This document shows, one piece after another, positions 61,054-64,000 of a stretch of 64,000 nt of DNA. The stretch is from positions 14,245-78,244 of the forward strand of contig NZ_DASSMH010000077.1 in assembly GCF_035688975.1 (NCBI RefSeq), read 5' to 3'. Origin of the DNA: CALMNV01 sp035688975 (GTDB taxonomy: Bacteria; Actinomycetota; Actinomycetes; Actinomycetales; Dermatophilaceae). The notes under the pieces were generated by a model. It saw only the letters and a program-made list of their open reading frames with translations, ran no database searches and was not told where the DNA came from. The position numbers were made by a program, and so were the translations under genes. Position 1 is the stretch's first letter; each line of letters opens with the position of its first letter.

Positions 61054-63374
61054 CGCGTCGCCGGTGGCGGATGACCCTGCTCGCCGCCCTCGCCACCGCG
61101 GCGGCCCTCTACCCGCTCACGAGCCTGTTCACCAGCTCGGAGTGGCTGCCCGACGCCACCGCCGCCATCGTGCTCGTGGGCGTCGTCGGCGCCACGGCCC
61201 GCGGCCTGCTGCGCTCCCGGCTGGCCGTCGTGGGCGTGCAGCTGGCCCTCGTCACGTACGCGCTCTGCGTGCGCTTCGCCGCCTCCACGTTCGCGTGGGG
61301 CCTGCCGACGTGGGACACCGTGCTGCGGTTCAACGACTTCGGGCTCGACGCCGAGGACACGATCCAGAAGTACACCGCACCGGCACCCCTGACGCCCGGG
61401 GTCGCGGTCTACCTGACCCTCGCCGTCGCCCTCACCGCGCTCGTCGTCGACGCCCTCGCGGCCACCTGGCGCAGCCCCGCCGCCGCGGGCCTGGCCCTGC
61501 TCACGGCATACCTCATCACCGCCGCCAACGGCGACGCCGCCCTCGACGCCCGCTTCTTCCTCGCCCCCGCCGTCCTCTGGCTGGCCATGCTCCACACGAC
61601 GGCGCGGTCCCTCTTCGCCGGGTGGAGCACGACGAGCGTGCGGTCGGGCGACGGCTCGCCCGACCAGCGCGGGAGCCGACGGGCGCTCTGGTCGCTGACG
61701 GCGGCAGCGGTGCGGCTCGGCGGGCTCGGTCTCGTGCTCGCCCTCCTGGTCCCCGTCGTCGTGCCGCACTTCCCGACGCGCTACCTCACCGAGGGGCTCG
61801 GACGCTCGATCGGCGGGGGCGGCGAGGGCACCGTCGGCTTCAACGACACGGTGGACCTCACCCGGAGCCTGCGGGACAGCGACGCCACGCCGGTGCTCAC
61901 CTACACGACGACGGGCTTCAACCGCAGCCCGCTGCGGGTCCTGGCCACCGGTCACTACGCGAGGGGCGAGTGGCGGCCGGCCAGCCAGCCGGACGCACCC
62001 GGGCAGCCGGTGCCGCTCCCACCCGCGTCGACGCGCAAGGACTACATCCTCACGGTGACCGGCAACAGCCTGAGGCCGCCACGGCTCGCCGCGCCCTACC
62101 CCGTGGTCGCCGTCGCGATGGAGGGGACGCCGTGGTCCATCGACCCGGTGACGCGGGACGTGCTCGTGACCCGCACGGTGAGCAGCTACCGGATCACCTA
62201 CGCCGACCTCGGGCCGGCGCCACCGCTGCTGCGGGTGCCGTCGAGCCCCCGCGGCGCCGACGTCCTGGCCGACGACCTCGCACTTCCCGACCCCGCGCGC
62301 GAGCTGCTGCGGACGTGGTCCGACGAGGTCACCGCGGGGCGCACGAACGACCTCGACAGGGCCATCGCCATCCAGGACCACCTGCGGGACACGACGCGCT
62401 ACTCGTACACCCTCGACCTCGGGCCGCCGGTGCGGGACACCGAGGGCAGGGTCGTCGAGCCCATCCGGTCGTTCTACCAGTCACGTCGGGGCTATTGCGT
62501 GCAGTTCGCGACCGCCATGATCATGCTCGCCCGCGCCCAGGGGATCCCGGCCCGCATGGCCATCGGCTTCCTGCCGGGCACCCGGTCGGGCGAGGAGTAC
62601 GTCGTGCGCGCGTCGGACGCGCATGCCTGGCCCGAGCTGTACTTCGGCCCGTTCGGCTGGCTGCGCTTCGAGCCGACCCCCGGGACGCGGTCCGGCAGCC
62701 CGCCGCCGTATGCCGTCAGCGGCAGCAGTGCCGGCCCGACCGGCGGCGGCCGGTCCGTCGGCGAGGAGGACCCAGCCTCCGCGCGCGCGCGCAGCGCCGC
62801 GGCCCCGACGACCGTCGCCCCGCCCGTGGAGGCCGCCGACACGTCGCTGCCGTCCCGCGTCTCGGGCCTGCTGACCACCCGCACCCTCGTCGTGGCCGCC
62901 GCCCTGCTCGTCGGCGTCCTCGCGGCGTTCGGTATGCCGCTCACCGCCTGGGTCACGCGCCTGCGCCGACGGCGAGCGGCCGTGACCCAACAGGACCTCA
63001 TCGAGGTGGAGTGGGAGGACCTCACCTCCCACCTGCGCGACCTCGGCATCGTCGCCCCGGAGGGCGGCACGCTGCGGCAGTGGCAGGAGCACTTCATCCG
63101 CGGCGGTGACCTCGACGCGGAGCGCGCCGCCGCGATGCGGCGAGTGACGGCAACGCTCGAGAAGGCCCGCTACGACCGGCCGGAGCGCACCTCCACGGAG
63201 GAGGCGGAGGCGCTCTGCCGCGACATCCGCCGCATCCGGCACGGCGTGAGCCGCACGCGAGCGTGGCGCACCCGCCTGCGGTCCTTCCTGTGGCCGGCCG
63301 CCGGCGTGTCCGTGTGGCGTCGCGTCCCGGATCGCCTCGGCCGCTGGTGGGACCGCCGTCGCGCCGGGCGCTAG
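61050..63374 (+). CDS. TgpA-like membrane transglutaminase
   Basis: This 774-residue protein has about six N-terminal membrane helices (residues 1-230), a periplasmic-type extracellular transglutaminase core with the catalytic cysteine in SRRGYCVQFATAMIMLARAQGIPARM and histidine in ASDAHAWPELYFGPFGWLRFEPTPG, then a Ser/Ala linker, one further helix (TLVVAAALLVGVLAAFGMPLTAWV) and a cytoplasmic DUF4129-like tail. The operon with MoxR and DUF58 is widespread in actinobacteria; the substrate is unknown. Confidence 0.92.
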   Translation: MTRRRWRMTLLAALATAAALYPLTSLFTSSEWLPDATAAIVLVGVVGATARGLLRSRLAVVGVQLALVTYALCVRFAASTFAWGLPTWDTVLRFNDFGLDAEDTIQKYTAPAPLTPGVAVYLTLAVALTALVVDALAATWRSPAAAGLALLTAYLITAANGDAALDARFFLAPAVLWLAMLHTTARSLFAGWSTTSVRSGDGSPDQRGSRRALWSLTAAAVRLGGLGLVLALLVPVVVPHFPTRYLTEGLGRSIGGGGEGTVGFNDTVDLTRSLRDSDATPVLTYTTTGFNRSPLRVLATGHYARGEWRPASQPDAPGQPVPLPPASTRKDYILTVTGNSLRPPRLAAPYPVVAVAMEGTPWSIDPVTRDVLVTRTVSSYRITYADLGPAPPLLRVPSSPRGADVLADDLALPDPARELLRTWSDEVTAGRTNDLDRAIAIQDHLRDTTRYSYTLDLGPPVRDTEGRVVEPIRSFYQSRRGYCVQFATAMIMLARAQGIPARMAIGFLPGTRSGEEYVVRASDAHAWPELYFGPFGWLRFEPTPGTRSGSPPPYAVSGSSAGPTGGGRSVGEEDPASARARSAAAPTTVAPPVEAADTSLPSRVSGLLTTRTLVVAAALLVGVLAAFGMPLTAWVTRLRRRRAAVTQQDLIEVEWEDLTSHLRDLGIVAPEGGTLRQWQEHFIRGGDLDAERAAAMRRVTATLEKARYDRPERTSTEEAEALCRDIRRIRHGVSRTRAWRTRLRSFLWPAAGVSVWRRVPDRLGRWWDRRRAGR

Positions 63375-63466
63375 CCCGCACCTGACCCCGGGCTCGCGCC
63401 GCGGGGGCGGCGTTGGGGTCGAGGGGCAGGGCCGCAAGGACCCGTGGCGCGGTGGGAAGTGGCAGG

Positions 63467-63877
63467 ATGTGTCGCGTGGAGCACGCCACGCCTGAAGCAG
63501 CTCGGGAGTTGGCTCGGATCGCGTTTGGCGGATCCGACCTGCATGACTTGCGTGCTGCGGTGGCGGCCGTCGCCTCGGAGCACACCCCCGAACGCGTGAG
63601 CGACGTCGTGCTCGCCGTCCACGAGCTCGCGGTCAACAGCATCGTCCACGGCGCGGGGACCGGCGTCGTCCACGTGCTGCACACCGGCGAGGAGATCGTC
63701 TTCGACGTCCGCGACGCCGACGGGGGTGGGGGCGCTCCGGTCGTTCGACCTCCCACCCTCGATGCCCTCGGCGGTCGCGGCCTCTGGCTGGCCCAGCACC
63801 TGACCGACGCGCTCACCATCGACCGCGCGGGCGAGTTGACGAGCGTGAAGCTGCACCTGCGACTCAAGGCCAGCTGA
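63467..63877 (+). CDS. RsbW-like ATP-binding protein
   Basis: This 136-residue HATPase_c protein has the N box VVLAVHELAVNSIVHGAG, the G1 VFDVRDADGGG and the G2 LGGRGLWLAQHLTDAL. It resembles anti-sigma or signalling kinases of the RsbW/SpoIIAB group, which bind sigma or anti-anti-sigma partners; the partner is not nearby. ATG at 63467 follows GCAGG; a GTG nine bases on is possible. Confidence 0.8.
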   Translation: MCRVEHATPEAARELARIAFGGSDLHDLRAAVAAVASEHTPERVSDVVLAVHELAVNSIVHGAGTGVVHVLHTGEEIVFDVRDADGGGGAPVVRPPTLDALGGRGLWLAQHLTDALTIDRAGELTSVKLHLRLKAS

Positions 63878-63931
63878 CCCACCTCCCCCGGCGCGTCCCT
63901 CCCCCGTTGAGCGGCGGCGCAGGTGTGCGCA

Positions 63932-63983
63932 CAAGTGGCCACTCGACGTGGACCCCGCCACCCCCGTGTCGAGTGGCCACTTC
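63932..63983. repeat. inverted pair of the AGTGGCCACTCGAC repeat
   Basis: A forward copy at 63932-63947 and a reverse copy at 63968-63983 flank a 20-base GC-rich spacer. They match the repeat of the ftsQ-ftsZ array. The arms can pair into a stem of about 15 bp, so this copy may also act as a terminator after the RsbW-like gene. Confidence 0.85.
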
Positions 63984-64000
63984 CGCCCGCCCCCCCCGTG

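Noticed and set aside
60174..62381. A 735-codon open frame on the minus strand across the DUF58 and transglutaminase genes
   Set aside because: It lies antisense to two genes with clear family motifs and shows only low-complexity residues.

Overview
The window reads as a chromosomal segment of a high-GC actinobacterium, most likely order Micrococcales and tentatively near Intrasporangiaceae. This rests on very GC-rich coding with frequent GTG starts, a division and cell-wall cluster without ftsA but with sepF, ftsQ and divIVA, a MurE with the meso-diaminopimelate signature, PriA-type hisA, EF-G2, and stop/start overlaps throughout. No rRNA, tRNA, CRISPR array, integrase or intact insertion sequence was seen. 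The assignment is by gene order and protein resemblance only.

Layout. 0-7.6 kb: a PAS sensor kinase coupled to a TrmH-family methyltransferase; the infC-rpmI-rplT operon, whose infC uses an AUC start behind a leader with a terminator-like hairpin; a 58-residue two-helix membrane protein; an MFS exporter; and an EF-G2-like GTPase. 7.6-9.5 kb: a secreted HNH-type nuclease, then about 1 kb of gene remnants, including the C-terminal half of a Fur-like protein and the first 33 codons of an ABM-type monooxygenase. 9.5-18.7 kb, minus strand: a complete propane/phenol-type soluble diiron monooxygenase operon in the order prmA (hydroxylase alpha), prmB (reductase), prmC (hydroxylase beta), prmD (coupling protein), amidohydrolase, DUF59 protein, zinc alcohol dehydrogenase, dedicated GroEL and a 49-codon ORF. 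A divergent GAF/Fis activator (18.96-20.8 kb) probably controls it. Two TCTCA-N3-TGAGA dyads lie between activator and operon, and a third lies in the remnant zone beyond the far end of the operon. 20.8-27.5 kb: hisD-hisC-hisB-hisH-hisA followed by SseB-like and DUF445 genes. 27.5-37.4 kb: a prolyl oligopeptidase-family peptidase, two pseudouridine synthases, an AlkZ-like winged-helix protein, dnaE and lspA. 37.3-58.4 kb: a DksA/TraR protein with a histone-like tail, divIVA, yggT, sepF, yggS, pgeF and the whole dcw cluster read backwards from ftsZ to mraZ. 58.8-63.9 kb, plus strand: a MoxR / DUF58 / transglutaminase operon and an RsbW-like kinase.

How the parts work together. The prm enzymes would hydroxylate propane (or related ketones and phenols) using NADH electrons passed from PrmB to the diiron centre in PrmA, gated by PrmD. 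The dehydrogenase would oxidise the alcohol product, and the GroEL paralogue and DUF59 protein probably help fold and metallate the hydroxylase. The dcw genes make lipid II and the division septum, and MraZ probably autoregulates the cluster through 10-bp-spaced GTGG repeats lying inside its own promoter.

Three sequence-level signals cut across genes. The octamer CGGCATAC/GTATGCCG occurs about fifty times, far above expectation, in every reading frame and on both strands. A palindromic repeat with core AGTGGCCACTCGAC forms a five-copy array between ftsQ and ftsZ and an inverted pair at the right end. Intercistronic hairpins of 9-16 bp punctuate the prm operon.
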